Numbered from the stretch's first letter, positions 48,016-58,964 are shown. The stretch is DNA of 64,000 nucleotides from Celerinatantimonas diazotrophica (GCF_004339545.1 NZ_SMGD01000012.1:372001-436000); one strand, 5' to 3'. The notes: generated by a model from the sequence alone, not told the origin. Numbers and translations are program-made.

Positions 48016-50745
48016 ATGATAAGTAAAATTCTTACCAAGGTTATTGGTAGCCGAAACCAGCGTACGATTAAGCAGCTACGCAAGATTGCCCGACAAATCA
48101 ATGAAATGGAACCTGATTTTGAAGCGCTTAGCAATGAACAACTACAGGCTAAAACAGCAGAGTTTCGTTCGCGATTAAATGAGGGAGAAACGCTTGATGC
48201 ATTACTCCCTGAAGCTTTTGCAACAGTTCGAGAAGCTTCAAAACGAATTTTTGGAATGCGCCATTTCGATGTCCAGATGATTGGCGGCATGGTACTGAAC
48301 GACAATAAAATCGCCGAAATGCGTACAGGTGAAGGTAAAACACTCACCGCAACATTACCCGCATACTTAAACGCCTTAACCGGCAAAGGCGTTCACGTTA
48401 TTACCGTGAACGACTATTTGGCGACGCGTGATGCTGACTCGAACCGCCCATTGTTTGATTTCTTGGGGATGAGCGTATCGGTGAATATTTCCGGAATGTC
48501 ACCTGAGGAAAAAATTGCCGCCTATAAAGCAGATATTACTTACGGGACCAATAATGAATTCGGTTTTGATTATCTGCGGGACAATATGGCTTATGCGCCA
48601 GAGCAACGTGTGCAGCGGCCACTGTATTACGCGTTGATCGATGAAGTCGACTCTATTTTAATTGATGAAGCCCGTACTCCACTGATTATTTCCGGTGCTG
48701 CAGAAGATAGCTCTGAGCTATATATCCAAGTCAATCAGGTCATCCCCTTTCTTGAAAAACAGGATAAAGAGGATAGCGAAGAATATACCGGTGACGGGCA
48801 CTTTACCGTTGATGAAAAAGCCAAACAGGTTTATCTGACTGAACGCGGTCAGGAATATGTAGAGCAACTGCTACATGAGAGAGAGTTGCTCGCTGAAGAA
48901 CAATCACTTTATTCAGCCTCTAGTATCTCATTATTACACCATGTTAATGCGGCGCTGCGGGCTCATACATTATTTGAGCGTGATGTCGATTATATCGTCA
49001 ACGAAAAACAGGAAATCGTTATCGTTGATGAACATACCGGGCGGACGATGGAAGGACGCCGTTGGTCTGAAGGCTTGCACCAAGCTGTTGAGGCTAAAGA
49101 AGGGGTGCCGATTCAGAGTGAAAACCAGACGTTAGCCTCGATTACCTTCCAGAATTATTTCAGGTTGTATGACAAACTTGCTGGGATGACCGGGACGGCT
49201 GACACTGAAGCATTTGAATTTCAGCAGATTTATGGATTAGATACAGTTGTGATCCCAACCAACAAACCGATGATCCGTAAGGATATGGGTGATTTGGTCT
49301 TTTTAACAGCTGAAGAAAAATATAACGCCATCATTGAAGATATCAAAGGGTGTATGGAGCGCGGTCAACCGGTTCTGGTCGGGACTGCATCTATTGAGAA
49401 CTCTGAGTATTTATCGGATCTTCTGCAAAAAAATAAGATTAAACACGAGGTCTTAAACGCAAAACAGCACGAACGCGAAGCTGACATTATTGCCCAAGCT
49501 GGTATTCCCGGTGCTGTTACTATTGCAACGAATATGGCGGGTCGTGGGACAGATATCATCTTAGGTGGGAACTGGAAGTCGAAAATTGACGCGATTGAGG
49601 AGCCAACCGAGGAAGAAATCGCACAAATTAAGTCTCAGTGGCAAAAAGTGCATGAACAAGTCATTGAAGCCGGCGGTTTACATATCATTGGTACTGAGCG
49701 TCATGAGTCTCGTCGTATTGATAACCAGTTGCGTGGTCGTTCTGGTCGTCAAGGGGATCCGGGGGCAAGCCGCTTCTACCTGTCGATGGATGATCCATTG
49801 ATGCGTATCTTTGCTTCTGACAAAGTCAGTGGCATGATGAAAAAATTAGGGATGAAACAAGGTGAAGCCATTGAACATCCTTGGGTCTCGCGGGCGATTG
49901 AAAATGCTCAGCGCAAGGTTGAAGGTCGTAACTTTGATATTCGTAAATCGCTGCTTGAATTTGACGATGTTGCCAACGATCAGCGTAAAGTCGTTTATGA
50001 ACAGCGCAATGAGTTGATGGATGCTGAGGATATTTCTGACACAATTCATGTTATTCGTGAAGATGTATTGAATCAGTCTATTGATAACTTTATTCCGCCT
50101 CAATCGCTGGAAGAGTTATGGGAAATCCAACGATTAGAAGAGCATCTGAAGAATGATTTTGGTTTAGAGTTGCCGATTCAGCATTGGCTGGATGAAGACG
50201 ACAAGCTCTATGAAGAAACGCTGCGCGAACGGATCATCGAAGAAGCAACCAAGGCTTATCAGGTCAAAGTTGAATTGGTCGGTGAAGAGGTGATGCGGCA
50301 ATTCGAAAAATCAGTGATGCTGCAAACACTCGACCAGTTATGGAAAGAGCATCTGGCCGCGATGGACTATTTGCGTCAAGGGATCCACTTACGGGGTTAT
50401 GCCCAGCGTGATCCTAAACAAGAGTATAAACGCGAGTCATTTGAACTGTTTACGCAGATGCTTGATTCACTTAAATATGATGTGATTAGTGTCCTCAGTC
50501 GAGTTGAGGTCCAAGCGCCTGAAGAAGTGGAAGAGATGGAGCGTCTGCGTCGTGAACAGGCACAACAACTGAGCGAGAATGCTCAGCATCAAGGTGCCGG
50601 TGATTATAATAATGCTGGGGCTGATGAGGAAGGTACTCGTAAAGTTCAGCAGTATATTCGCGAAGGTCAAAAAATTGGGCGTAATGACCCCTGTCCATGT
50701 GGGAGTGGCAAAAAATATAAACACTGCCATGGGCGTTTAAGTTAA
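48016..50745 (+). CDS. secA: Preprotein translocase ATPase SecA
   Basis: Motor that drives secretory proteins through SecYEG. The 909-residue protein has DEAD-motor motifs [40 protein letters not shown] and [16 protein letters not shown], the helical scaffold, and a C-terminal zinc tail [17 protein letters not shown] that binds SecB. The ribosome site is weak (AAAAGATAA), so its translation may depend on the preceding leader frame, as with secM in E. coli. Confidence 0.98.
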   Translation: MISKILTKVIGSRNQRTIKQLRKIARQINEMEPDFEALSNEQLQAKTAEFRSRLNEGETLDALLPEAFATVREASKRIFGMRHFDVQMIGGMVLNDNKIAEMRTGEGKTLTATLPAYLNALTGKGVHVITVNDYLATRDADSNRPLFDFLGMSVSVNISGMSPEEKIAAYKADITYGTNNEFGFDYLRDNMAYAPEQRVQRPLYYALIDEVDSILIDEARTPLIISGAAEDSSELYIQVNQVIPFLEKQDKEDSEEYTGDGHFTVDEKAKQVYLTERGQEYVEQLLHERELLAEEQSLYSASSISLLHHVNAALRAHTLFERDVDYIVNEKQEIVIVDEHTGRTMEGRRWSEGLHQAVEAKEGVPIQSENQTLASITFQNYFRLYDKLAGMTGTADTEAFEFQQIYGLDTVVIPTNKPMIRKDMGDLVFLTAEEKYNAIIEDIKGCMERGQPVLVGTASIENSEYLSDLLQKNKIKHEVLNAKQHEREADIIAQAGIPGAVTIATNMAGRGTDIILGGNWKSKIDAIEEPTEEEIAQIKSQWQKVHEQVIEAGGLHIIGTERHESRRIDNQLRGRSGRQGDPGASRFYLSMDDPLMRIFASDKVSGMMKKLGMKQGEAIEHPWVSRAIENAQRKVEGRNFDIRKSLLEFDDVANDQRKVVYEQRNELMDAEDISDTIHVIREDVLNQSIDNFIPPQSLEELWEIQRLEEHLKNDFGLELPIQHWLDEDDKLYEETLRERIIEEATKAYQVKVELVGEEVMRQFEKSVMLQTLDQLWKEHLAAMDYLRQGIHLRGYAQRDPKQEYKRESFELFTQMLDSLKYDVISVLSRVEVQAPEEVEEMERLRREQAQQLSENAQHQGAGDYNNAGADEEGTRKVQQYIREGQKIGRNDPCPCGSGKKYKHCHGRLS

Positions 50746-50751
50746 ACGCGA

Positions 50752-50778
50752 AAAGCCCGGTTGATTCCGGGCTTTTTT
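50752..50778 (+). terminator. Intrinsic terminator after secA
   Basis: AAAGCCCGG-TTGATT-CCGGGCTTT with additional T bases. Confidence 0.92.
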
Positions 50779-50800
50779 ATAGACGATAAAGGAGTAAATA

Positions 50801-51199
50801 GTGACGGAAGAAGTGAATGTCGTGGTGGGTGTGATTATCCGAAATGACAAGATCCTTATCGCCAAGCGCAATGCTAAACAGCATCAGGGAGGTCTGTGGG
50901 AGTTTCCTGGGGGCAAAGTGGATGCTGGTGAAAGTGAGGTCGAAGCGTTAGCCAGAGAGCTAAATGAGGAGCTTGGTATTGATATAAATCCTAAAGCCTG
51001 TCAAAAGCGTCAGCAGATCCACCATCAATATCCCGATAAAGCGGTAAACCTGAATATTTACTGGGTGAGTGATTTTACAGGTATAGAACAGGCTCGAGAA
51101 GGGCAACCGCTAAAATGGATTACAAAATCACAATTAGCGGATTACCCATTTCCTGAAGCTAATCAGCCAATTTTAGATGAACTACGGTCGGAACATTAA
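50801..51199 (+). CDS. mutT: 8-oxo-dGTP diphosphatase MutT
   Basis: Removes oxidised 8-oxo-dGTP from the nucleotide pool. The 132-residue protein contains the full Nudix box [24 protein letters not shown] (about residues 38-61). Start is GTG with AAAGGAG 6 bases upstream. Its stop overlaps the stop of convergent yacG by 4 bp. Confidence 0.96.
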   Translation: MTEEVNVVVGVIIRNDKILIAKRNAKQHQGGLWEFPGGKVDAGESEVEALARELNEELGIDINPKACQKRQQIHHQYPDKAVNLNIYWVSDFTGIEQAREGQPLKWITKSQLADYPFPEANQPILDELRSEH

Positions 51200-51390
51200 A
51201 AATTCCAGCTATCTGGTTTATCTTCATCCTCGGCAATCGATTGTCCGGGGATCGCTTTTTCTTCGTTCGCCCATTCCCCTAAGTCGATTAATTTACACCG
51301 CTCGCTACAAAAAGGGCGCCACGGGTTATTGGCTGAATACTCTGCTTGTTTATGGCAAATTGGGCAATTTACCAAAGTCTTTTTACTCAT
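51196..51390 (-). CDS. yacG: DNA gyrase inhibitor/zinc protein YacG
   Basis: A 64-residue zinc protein with two Cys pairs, CPIC and FCSERC, and the [16 protein letters not shown] motif. In E. coli it binds and inhibits gyrase. Start ATG 51390 has AGGAG 6 bases upstream and overlaps the zapD stop (ATGA), so it is translated after zapD. Confidence 0.95.
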   Translation of the reverse strand: MSKKTLVNCPICHKQAEYSANNPWRPFCSERCKLIDLGEWANEEKAIPGQSIAEDEDKPDSWNF

Positions 51391-52139
51391 TGAAAACTCC
51401 TGCAACAGGTTAGCGTAAAGTTTAGGTCATTAGTAATGGCGCCTTCAAGTGACATAAACTTAATTGCAAAACGATTTTTATGGCCGCTGATGGTTGGATA
51501 CCCTCTGACATTCCCATTAATGCTAATTCTGAGCATGGCGCAGCCTTCGCGCTGACCCTGATAAAAACCGCCATGAGCGATGACTTGCTCTGCGACACTC
51601 TGTTCTCTGAGCATGCTGAGTAGAAAGCCCATGACCTCAGCGATGGTGGCAAATGGCTGCAGCCACTTTTCGATATCACTAATGCGTTGTTCAAGGCTTT
51701 GGTGTTGCCAAAAATAGAGCTGGGGAAGATCAAAACTGCAGGCTCCTCCAGGGAGGGTTAAGCGCTGTCGGATGAGGCTTAACAACCGATCTTCTTTTAT
51801 CAAATTGGCCAGTTTCGGATGTTGATTAATGGTGCGAAAGTAATTATCAGTCTTTAAGACTAACTCATCTATTTTACTCGTATCAATTTCTGGTGCATTA
51901 GCCCATTGTCGGAACAGCTGGCGCTGCTTATCTAGATCTTTGAGTAGATCGCTACGCCATTCACAGCGATCTAACACGTCATTTAAATCAAATAATGTGC
52001 GGAAAAAATTTTGAACACTACTGTCGCTCTCGTCCAAAGTTGTTTTGATCTGCTCAAGCTGATTAAATAGTGTTTCCACTCGCAGGTAAGTGCGAATTTT
52101 TTCATTTAGTGGATGTTCAAAAACTAATTCACTAGTCAC
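51387..52139 (-). CDS. zapD: Cell division protein ZapD
   Basis: Binds the FtsZ tail and bundles Z-ring filaments. I chose the GTG that begins [20 protein letters not shown], giving 250 residues, because family members begin just before FEHPLNE; an ATG at 52211 would add 24 residues not seen in E. coli ZapD. Conserved segments [18 protein letters not shown] and [15 protein letters not shown] are present. Overlaps yacG by ATGA. Confidence 0.92.
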   Translation of the reverse strand: MTSELVFEHPLNEKIRTYLRVETLFNQLEQIKTTLDESDSSVQNFFRTLFDLNDVLDRCEWRSDLLKDLDKQRQLFRQWANAPEIDTSKIDELVLKTDNYFRTINQHPKLANLIKEDRLLSLIRQRLTLPGGACSFDLPQLYFWQHQSLEQRISDIEKWLQPFATIAEVMGFLLSMLREQSVAEQVIAHGGFYQGQREGCAMLRISINGNVRGYPTISGHKNRFAIKFMSLEGAITNDLNFTLTCCRSFQ

Positions 52140-52333
52140 AATTAAAAACTCTAACCTTTGATGACTTATTGATATTAAGTGTAGTGTATCGATTGCATCA
52201 TGCGCTGTCATTGCCTATTGATACACATGGGTAATGAATATTTACCCAAGGATTTAAATTTCTTGGTTTCAGTCATATGAATGAATTGGGTTTGAGTCAC
52301 TTATCGATAGTTTAGGCTTGAGTCAAACGGCCC

Positions 52334-52939
52334 TTAAGCGAACTTTGCTTGGGCTAATTGCAGATATTGCCGATGCACTGCCATGGTTTTTTGCTTAAGC
52401 TCAGCCAGTGAGCCGTCGTTATAAATGACATCATCAGCGATGGCTAGACGCTCTTGTCGCGTACTCTGACTTGCTACAATCTGCTCGGCTTGCTCCATTA
52501 CAACTTGATCGCGTTGGCAAATCCTTTTTAGCTGTTGTTGTGGATCAATATCGACCACTAAGATGCGATCAGCCAGTTTATCAAAGCCACTTTCAATGAG
52601 CAGTGGAACAATTAATAAGGTGTAAGGTGTTTTTGATGTGCGTAATAATTGCTCATCAATCAAATTTTTAATGCGTGGGTGTAAGCAGTTTTCTAACCAG
52701 TGTCGCTGCTCCGGATGATTAAATATATAGTCTCTGAGTTGACGTCGATTTAAGTGGCCATCAGCAGTCAGTACTTGTTTTCCAAAATGCTGACAAATTG
52801 CCTTGAGAGCGTCTTGCCCTGGTTCTACAATCTGCCGTGCGATGACATCAGCATCAATACAATCGATGCCTTGCTGGGCAATCCACTTGGCGACTGTCGT
52901 TTTGCCACTGGCGATGCCGCCAGTCAATGCCACAATCAC
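52334..52939 (-). CDS. coaE: Dephospho-CoA kinase
   Basis: Final step of coenzyme A synthesis. The 201-residue protein opens MIVALTGGIASGKTTVAKW with the P-loop, followed by the DADVIARQI segment and the lid. Follows pilD after 10 bp, an arrangement common in gammaproteobacteria with type IV pili. Confidence 0.97.
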   Translation of the reverse strand: MIVALTGGIASGKTTVAKWIAQQGIDCIDADVIARQIVEPGQDALKAICQHFGKQVLTADGHLNRRQLRDYIFNHPEQRHWLENCLHPRIKNLIDEQLLRTSKTPYTLLIVPLLIESGFDKLADRILVVDIDPQQQLKRICQRDQVVMEQAEQIVASQSTRQERLAIADDVIYNDGSLAELKQKTMAVHRQYLQLAQAKFA

Positions 52940-52949
52940 GTACTCCTCC

Positions 52950-53825
52950 CTAGAGCATCATCCAGTACAAATGGTAAATTTGCTCGCCAAAAACGAGATA
53001 AACTAAAGCGCTCGCCGCTAGAAATGGTCCAAATGGTAATTGTAGTTGTTGTCGTTTGCGCTGCTTCGCTAATACAGCGATGCCTACGAGAGCTCCGGCG
53101 GCAGAACTGAACAATAAGATAATGGGTAATGAGCTCCAACCCAACCAAGCACCAATGGCGGCGAATAATTTGAAATCGCCATAACCCATTCCTTCTTTTT
53201 TGGTTAGTAACTTAAAACACCAATAAAGAACCCAGAGGGAACTATATCCAAAAGCCGCTCCCCATAGCGATTGATGCGTCGATACAAAGAGCTGATGAGT
53301 ATTGACTAATAATCCTAACCATAATAGCGGCAACGTGAGCTGATCGGGCAGTAGCAGTGTTTTTAAATCGATACACGCTGCGGCAATAAGGGCCAGCGCA
53401 AATACACATGCCCAGAGCCATTGTATTGAGAGTGAAAATCGCCAAAAAAGTAATATGGTGATAGCTACACTGAGGAGCTCTACAATCGGATAACGCCAGC
53501 TAATTGCTTGGCGACAGTTATGGCAACGACCCCGTAAAAGGATAAAACTAAGAACTGGAATATTCCACCAAAACGGAATTTTGTGATGACAGTGTGGACA
53601 CTGAGAGCGTGGATACGCGAGATCAAAGCGACCTTGTGGTAACTGTGGTTCATCTTTTATCTCTGCTAAAAATGTCTCACATTCATTTTTCCACTGCCGT
53701 TTCAGGATCAACGGCAGTCGGTAAATGAGCACATTCATAAACGAACCAATGACTAAAGCAACGGCGACGCATAATACCCAGAAAAAGATCGGAAGTTGTT
53801 GCCAGATTGTGTGCAAATAGGCCAT
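52950..53825 (-). CDS. pilD: Type IV prepilin peptidase/methyltransferase PilD
   Basis: Inner-membrane aspartic protease that cleaves and N-methylates prepilins. The 291-residue protein has the tetracysteine zinc motif (CPHC and CHNC, about residues 75-103) and the GYGDFKLFAAIGAWLG active-site motif; the second aspartate is in the CIDLKT region. About eight membrane helices. It probably also serves type II secretion pseudopilins if present elsewhere. Confidence 0.96.
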   Translation of the reverse strand: MAYLHTIWQQLPIFFWVLCVAVALVIGSFMNVLIYRLPLILKRQWKNECETFLAEIKDEPQLPQGRFDLAYPRSQCPHCHHKIPFWWNIPVLSFILLRGRCHNCRQAISWRYPIVELLSVAITILLFWRFSLSIQWLWACVFALALIAAACIDLKTLLLPDQLTLPLLWLGLLVNTHQLFVSTHQSLWGAAFGYSSLWVLYWCFKLLTKKEGMGYGDFKLFAAIGAWLGWSSLPIILLFSSAAGALVGIAVLAKQRKRQQLQLPFGPFLAASALVYLVFGEQIYHLYWMML

Positions 53826-53867
53826 GTATGCTCAGTTATACTGTTAGATTCTAAAAGGCTGCTTAGC

Positions 53868-55079
53868 TTAGTGAATGACGTTGCCAATTTCAAAAATCGG
53901 TAGATACATTGCGATAATCACACCACCGATTAAAAGCCCAACCAAAGCCATGACGATAGGCTCAATCATGTCTACCGCGATATGCATTACGACATCAAGT
54001 CGGTCATCATCCATTTTTGCTATTTTAGCGAGAATTGTTGCCAAAGTACCACTTTCTTGTGCGATCTTTAATAGCTGCTGTTGCTCGAGGTTAAAAAGTC
54101 CAACATCAAGCACAGCCTGATAAAGGCTCTGTCCATGTTCGAGGGCATTAACGCAGCCTGTGACTTGTCTAACAAATACTTGGTTGGTACAGATTTGCTC
54201 GGCACATTCAAAGGATTGTTTAATCGGCATGCCGCTTTGATAGGTCGCTGCGAGCAATGTGGTTAATTTGACCTGTTCTTTTAACTGGATCATTTTGCCT
54301 AGTACGGGGATGTGGAGGATGAATTCATCAACGCGTAGTTTAAAGCGGTGATGGTGTTGGTAATGGTATCGAGCCATAAAAATAAGCCCAACGAATAAAA
54401 TTAGTATTTCAAACGAATAGTGGCTCAACGCCGCTAATTTAATAATCCATTGCGTATAAATAGGCAGCGGAGTGTGTAAGCTGGTAAATAATTGTGTAAA
54501 TTGCGGAACAATAAATTCCAGTAGAAACCCAAACATGCCAATCGCCATGATCGTGACAACCAAAGGATAACTGAGCGCTTTAATGAGACGGCGCCGCAAT
54601 TGGATTTGGCCCGTTAGATACTGTGCTAAATAGTTGCAAGTTTGCGAGAGTTGACCTGATTGTTCGGCGATATAAAGAAACTGATGATCAAGGTGGGTAA
54701 AATGCCCACTTTGCCGCAGTGATTCAGATAAAGATTCGCCCTGAGAGATCTGATGGTGCAGAAAGCTCAGAACGGCCGCAAGACGTTTGTCACTGATGCT
54801 GTTGAGCATTAACGAAAGTGTTTGTTTAACCGATAAACCAGCGGTTAATGAATTAGCTAGTTGCTCGATGATCTGGTGGCGCTTAGTTACTGAGAGTTTA
54901 CGCGCATACGTTTGAGCGACGATGCGTGGTAACTGGTGCGTTTTTAATAAACTGATCTGGCGTAACTCGAGTTGTTCAATCAATGTATATTGCGAGTCAG
55001 CGATATGAATTCCTCGACACGATTGTCCGCTTTGATTGATCCCTTGCCAGTAAAAGCAGTTGAGATTACTCGGGAGCAT
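53868..55079 (-). CDS. pilC: Type IV pilus inner-membrane platform protein PilC
   Basis: A 403-residue GspF-family protein with two repeated cytoplasmic domains and three membrane helices. Typical segments are ANSLTAGLSVKQTL and LAQYLTGQIQLRRRLIKALSYPLVV; the C-terminus carries the final membrane helix (EPIVMALVGLLIGGVIIAMYLPIFEIGNVI). Begins 14 bp inside the end of pilB. Confidence 0.95.
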   Translation of the reverse strand: MLPSNLNCFYWQGINQSGQSCRGIHIADSQYTLIEQLELRQISLLKTHQLPRIVAQTYARKLSVTKRHQIIEQLANSLTAGLSVKQTLSLMLNSISDKRLAAVLSFLHHQISQGESLSESLRQSGHFTHLDHQFLYIAEQSGQLSQTCNYLAQYLTGQIQLRRRLIKALSYPLVVTIMAIGMFGFLLEFIVPQFTQLFTSLHTPLPIYTQWIIKLAALSHYSFEILILFVGLIFMARYHYQHHHRFKLRVDEFILHIPVLGKMIQLKEQVKLTTLLAATYQSGMPIKQSFECAEQICTNQVFVRQVTGCVNALEHGQSLYQAVLDVGLFNLEQQQLLKIAQESGTLATILAKIAKMDDDRLDVVMHIAVDMIEPIVMALVGLLIGGVIIAMYLPIFEIGNVIH

Positions 55080-56637
55080 GGCCTAACACCCTTAATATTT
55101 CTGCTGATGTCGTGATGCCCTGTCGAACATACTCGGTCGCTTGTTGATAAAGAGTACGCATCCCTTGTTGGTAGGCGATGTGCTCCAGTTCGTCCATGGG
55201 CAATTGGTGAGTGATCCCTTGACGAATCGCTGCGTTAAATGAGAGCAGTTCAAAAATACCAATGCGGCCATGATAGCCATCGTGACAATGGCGACATCCT
55301 TGTGGCAGATATTGATCATCGGCTGTTTTAACTCGGCATTTGGGACAGAGTTTACGCAGTAGTCGCTGTGCAATAATCAGTTGCAATGATTCGCTAATTT
55401 GATGGTAACTGAGCCCAAGTTGGTGTAATCGTTCGATCGATTTTAGTGCACTGTTGGTGTGTAGTGTAGATAAAACTCGATGGCCCGTTTGAGCAGCATG
55501 CCAGGCGATTTCGAGTGTTTGTTGATCACGAATTTCACCGAGCATTAAAATATCTGGATCTTGGCGTAGTAAAGCGCGTAAGACGTTTTCAAAAGTAAGC
55601 TGTGCGGCAGGATTTACTGCGACTTGGTTGATTCCGGCGAGCTCGATCTCGACCGGATCTTCGACACTCGCTATATTAACGCTTGGATGATTTAAGTGTG
55701 AGAGTGCTGCATATAAGGTGCGGGTTTTTCCTGAACCCGTTGGTCCGGTAACGATAATTAACCCGCTCGGTTGCTGGAGATGATAATAGACGCGTGTCAG
55801 CTGAGCTTCATCCATTCCCAGTTGTGATAGAGATAAATGCTGTTGATCGCTACCCAATAAGCGTAAGACCACCTTTTCACCATGAATGGTGGGTAATGTG
55901 CTAACCCGGATATCTAAGGGGTGTGCTTGCCATTGGGGAAGATGTAGCCGGCCATCTTGGGGATGCATTTTTTGGGCGATATCAAGATTGGCATTCATCT
56001 TAAGCCAACTGACAACTCGAGGACCTTGTTCAGAGGTAAATCGGTAATAGTACTGCAATAGGCCGTCAATTCGCGCTCGCACTCGGTAGCCTTGAGGGAC
56101 TGGTTCAAAATGTAAGTCAGAGATGCCACTTAGGCTTGCTTGATAAATAAGCTGTGAGAGTGCGATGGCAATGTTGTCATCCTGATTGTCCGGAGCTGAT
56201 GGGGCCGTCGCCGATGATACTGCGGTCTCGCTTAACTGTGTAAGCTGCGTTGCAAGCCAGTGAGGATGCACCACTAATGGCTCAATTTCCTGCTGACTGA
56301 GGTTGGCTAGCTCATCAATGAGCAACTGATCTTCGCAGTCAATTAATCCCACCTGCAGAACGCCCGCGTAGTGGCTGGTTAAAATGACCTGAAAATCCAG
56401 TAAATGATGGAGTTTTAGTTGTCCTGGTAACATTGTAACCTGGTGGGGCAAATCTAATGTTGGCAAATGGCTGCGCCGACAAGCAGCTTGATAGAGCTCG
56501 TGCTCGTTTATGCTGTGTTGTTTAACCAAAGTTAGAAGCCAGCGTTGGCGCCGATTTGGGTAGTGTGTTTTTAGCCGAGCTAGTAAATTTCTCGCCGTAT
56601 CACTGTGACAGACTTCATCACAAAGCGTATCGGTCAT
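55066..56637 (-). CDS. pilB: Type IV pilus assembly ATPase PilB
   Basis: Hexameric ATPase that extends pili. ATG 56637, overlapping the pilA stop (TAATG), gives 523 residues. Motifs: the Asp box FRVRARIDG-like YRVRARIDGLLQ, Walker A GPTGSGKTRTLYAAL, the His box LSTLHTNSA, and a zinc tetracysteine CPKC...CRHC near the C-terminus. No pilT lies in this window. Confidence 0.95.
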   Translation of the reverse strand: MTDTLCDEVCHSDTARNLLARLKTHYPNRRQRWLLTLVKQHSINEHELYQAACRRSHLPTLDLPHQVTMLPGQLKLHHLLDFQVILTSHYAGVLQVGLIDCEDQLLIDELANLSQQEIEPLVVHPHWLATQLTQLSETAVSSATAPSAPDNQDDNIAIALSQLIYQASLSGISDLHFEPVPQGYRVRARIDGLLQYYYRFTSEQGPRVVSWLKMNANLDIAQKMHPQDGRLHLPQWQAHPLDIRVSTLPTIHGEKVVLRLLGSDQQHLSLSQLGMDEAQLTRVYYHLQQPSGLIIVTGPTGSGKTRTLYAALSHLNHPSVNIASVEDPVEIELAGINQVAVNPAAQLTFENVLRALLRQDPDILMLGEIRDQQTLEIAWHAAQTGHRVLSTLHTNSALKSIERLHQLGLSYHQISESLQLIIAQRLLRKLCPKCRVKTADDQYLPQGCRHCHDGYHGRIGIFELLSFNAAIRQGITHQLPMDELEHIAYQQGMRTLYQQATEYVRQGITTSAEILRVLGHAPE

Positions 56638-57110
56638 TAGCACCACCCTAGTTCCACACAAGTGCCACTGCGCCGCCAACTAACCACTCCAGTTTGTTCA
56701 TCAAAAGTGCCCGTTAAAATATAGCTGACCGGTTCGTTGTCATCAGCTGTGAGGTCCTTAGCCTTAGCAGTCACGGTGTAAGCATTGGTTTCATGGCTGA
56801 TATTTAATGAGCTAATTTGGGCGTTGGTCTCGGTATCGTTGCTGACATTGTAGCTGTCAGTTGCTTGGATGCAGGGGTTATCATCACTGCTCTTTTCAAG
56901 CTCATCGATGCTATGGCTTTGCATACAGATTTCCAGAGCGGTTTTAACTGGTTCTGTTGCGTTAATGACAGAACTAAAGCGAGCTTGGTTCATATAGTTT
57001 TGATAAACAGGCATCGCCATTGTTGCTAATACTGCGATGATAGCTAAAGTGATCATCAACTCGATGAGTGTAAACCCTTGGTTTCTGATTTCTGTTTGAA
57101 GGCGTGACAT
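56637..57110 (-). CDS. pilA: Type IV major-type prepilin PilA
   Basis: A 157-residue type IVa prepilin. A 12-residue leader ends at the PilD site G-FTLIELM, with Glu5 of the mature chain at residue 17, and is followed by a hydrophobic helix. The C-terminal Cys pair in CVELGWC probably forms the disulfide loop. It heads the pilABCD-coaE-zapD-yacG order. The nadC gene seen beside it in E. coli is absent. Confidence 0.95.
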   Translation of the reverse strand: MSRLQTEIRNQGFTLIELMITLAIIAVLATMAMPVYQNYMNQARFSSVINATEPVKTALEICMQSHSIDELEKSSDDNPCIQATDSYNVSNDTETNAQISSLNISHETNAYTVTAKAKDLTADDNEPVSYILTGTFDEQTGVVSWRRSGTCVELGWC

Positions 57111-57142
57111 TATTAAAGGAATTTTTACTGATATTTATATTA

Positions 57143-57171
57143 ATAATGCACTTGTTCGATTTATGGATCAA
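57143..57171 (-). promoter_or_regulatory. Candidate sigma70 promoter of pilA
   Basis: On the minus strand TTGATC (57171-57166), 17-bp spacer, CATTAT (57148-57143), 33 bp before the pilA ATG. No sigma54 GG/GC pair was seen. Confidence 0.4.
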
Positions 57172-57248
57172 CAGGCTATCTTTCTTTATTGATAATTAGG
57201 TAATTAAAGGTTAATGATTGAAGATAACGGGATAACAGAAGATAACGT

Positions 57249-57866
57249 ATGCAAATGACGAAGTATTTGGTAAATCGACACAATTCTGAGGATTGGTTGA
57301 ATGGGGTGCGCCACACGCCGAGTCCTTTTTATAATGAGCGCCCAGACCCTGATGATATCTCGCTGTTGGTCATTCACTGTATCAGCCTTCCTCGAGGCCA
57401 CTACCGCAATGGTCAGATTCGGCGTCTATTTACCCGTGGGGTATCACGTCATATTCACCCAGAGCTTGATGACGTCAGTGAGCTGAATGTTTCGGCTCAT
57501 CTTGTGATTGATCGCACAGGAGAAGTGGAACAGTTTGTCCCTCTGAATAAAAGAGCCTGGCATGCGGGTGTTTCCGAATATAATGGACGGCATAACTGTA
57601 ATGACTTTGCAATCGGTATTGAACTGGAAGGGACCGATGATAGCGACTTTTGTGCAGCACAATATCATGCTTTGGTTGCATTAACATATGTGATTATGCA
57701 GACTTATCCGAATATCACTCCACAGCGTGTGGTAGGCCATAGCACTATTGCAGTTGGTCGTAAAACAGATCCAGGCAGCGGTTTCAACTGGTCGCACTAC
57801 TTGGCTTTGATACAGCAACCACCAACTGATGTTTTAAATCATAAGGAGAATGAGGGATGTCCCTGA
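57249..57866 (+). CDS. ampD: 1,6-anhydro-N-acetylmuramyl-L-alanine amidase AmpD
   Basis: Cytoplasmic zinc amidase of peptidoglycan recycling; its loss induces AmpC in species that have AmpR. The 205-residue protein has the first zinc His in LLVIHCISLPRG, and the second His with the catalytic Lys and ligand Asp in VGHSTIAVGRKTDPG. Divergent from pilA; overlaps ampE by 10 bp. Confidence 0.96.
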   Translation: MQMTKYLVNRHNSEDWLNGVRHTPSPFYNERPDPDDISLLVIHCISLPRGHYRNGQIRRLFTRGVSRHIHPELDDVSELNVSAHLVIDRTGEVEQFVPLNKRAWHAGVSEYNGRHNCNDFAIGIELEGTDDSDFCAAQYHALVALTYVIMQTYPNITPQRVVGHSTIAVGRKTDPGSGFNWSHYLALIQQPPTDVLNHKENEGCP

Positions 57867-58702
57867 TTGCTTTGATTATTGCTTTGTTGCTGGAGCGAAC
57901 CCGGCATAGCCAGTCACGCTGGGTGTTTCATGAATTATGTGAACACTGGTATCGTTGGCTGCCATGTCGGCATAGTTGGAGTTGGCTGTTATTTGGCTTT
58001 GTCCTGCCAACACTGGTTTTAGGGGCAGTACAATGGTTCATTCAGGGATGGTTGCTTGGTTTGCTCTCATTGATTTGGTGGATCGTCCTGCCGTTATTAG
58101 TGCTTGGGTGTCCTCTGCTACAGCGTGCTTTTCGTGATTATCTGCGCCAAGGAGGCGTTGCGCCACAATTAGCAAGCCAGCATTTTAATGAACGTTTAGC
58201 GAAGCTTTTTCCCGGTTGTCTTAACCATCCCATCGATTCGCAGTTTCAGACTGGGTTATTTTTGTGTTGGATTAATTTTCGCTACTATTTTGCCATCGTC
58301 TTCTGGTTTGCGATAGGAGGCCCTGCGCTCGCCGTCGGTTATGCACTGCTGCGTTCGTTGGAACACTGGGCGATTGAGCATCCTGAGCAAGGGTGTAACC
58401 CCCATGTTATTCGTCGTTTGATGTATGTTGTAGATTGGCTCCCCAGTCGTTTGTGTGCATTAAGTTATGCACTGACCTACAGCAGTGCTGCTGGATTTAA
58501 AATCTGGTTAGCCAGCTTCCGTGATTTTCAGCATAGCAATGCCTATTGGCTGGCTCAGATCGCTCGTGAGTGTATTCGCGCTCCCACGCAAGTCAAAACA
58601 AATACTGAACATGCAATGGCGATGATGCAGCTCTTAAAAAGTAGTCTGCTTGTGGCATTAGCGATCATCGCATTATTTACGATTTATGGTTGGTTAATTT
58701 AG
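57857..58702 (+). CDS. ampE: AmpE inner-membrane protein
   Basis: A 281-residue membrane protein (E. coli 284) with about four helices and the family start MSLIALIIALLLER; a RQGGVAP-like stretch is kept. Its role is unclear, but it is paired with ampD and has been proposed to act as a sensor in the beta-lactamase induction pathway. No ampC or ampR lies in this window. Confidence 0.92.
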   Translation: MSLIALIIALLLERTRHSQSRWVFHELCEHWYRWLPCRHSWSWLLFGFVLPTLVLGAVQWFIQGWLLGLLSLIWWIVLPLLVLGCPLLQRAFRDYLRQGGVAPQLASQHFNERLAKLFPGCLNHPIDSQFQTGLFLCWINFRYYFAIVFWFAIGGPALAVGYALLRSLEHWAIEHPEQGCNPHVIRRLMYVVDWLPSRLCALSYALTYSSAAGFKIWLASFRDFQHSNAYWLAQIARECIRAPTQVKTNTEHAMAMMQLLKSSLLVALAIIALFTIYGWLI

Positions 58703-58886
58703 TTAACTGGGTGAAGTGTCTGTTGATTAGCTGAGTAGCAAGATGTGAGATGCTTCACAAAAATTTAGCATTTTTTATACCTCTCAAAACACTCGTTTAC
58801 AGTGTTATTTTTATTGCGGTTTATTTAGAGCTTTCATGTTAAATACATGTTTTATTTCATTGAATAAACTCTATTTTTTGTTTAAT

Positions 58887-58913
58887 GGCGGCTGATTTTC
58901 TCGCCGCTTTTTT
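58887..58913 (+). terminator. Terminator-like hairpin downstream of ampE
   Basis: GCGGC / GCCGC stem with a 10-base loop, followed by six T. It is 185 bp past ampE, so it ends a long 3' untranslated region or a separate small transcript. Confidence 0.6.
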
Positions 58914-58950
58914 CCAACATCTCTTTATTTTTTAGTGAATTATCCATAGT

Positions 58951-58964
58951 TTGATCAAGGTCAA
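58951..58964. promoter_or_regulatory. FNR-like box upstream of pdhR
   Basis: TTGAT-CAAG-GTCAA, 9 of 10 fixed positions of the FNR consensus, about 75 bp before the pdhR start. Same half-sites as the frdA box. Confidence 0.6.
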
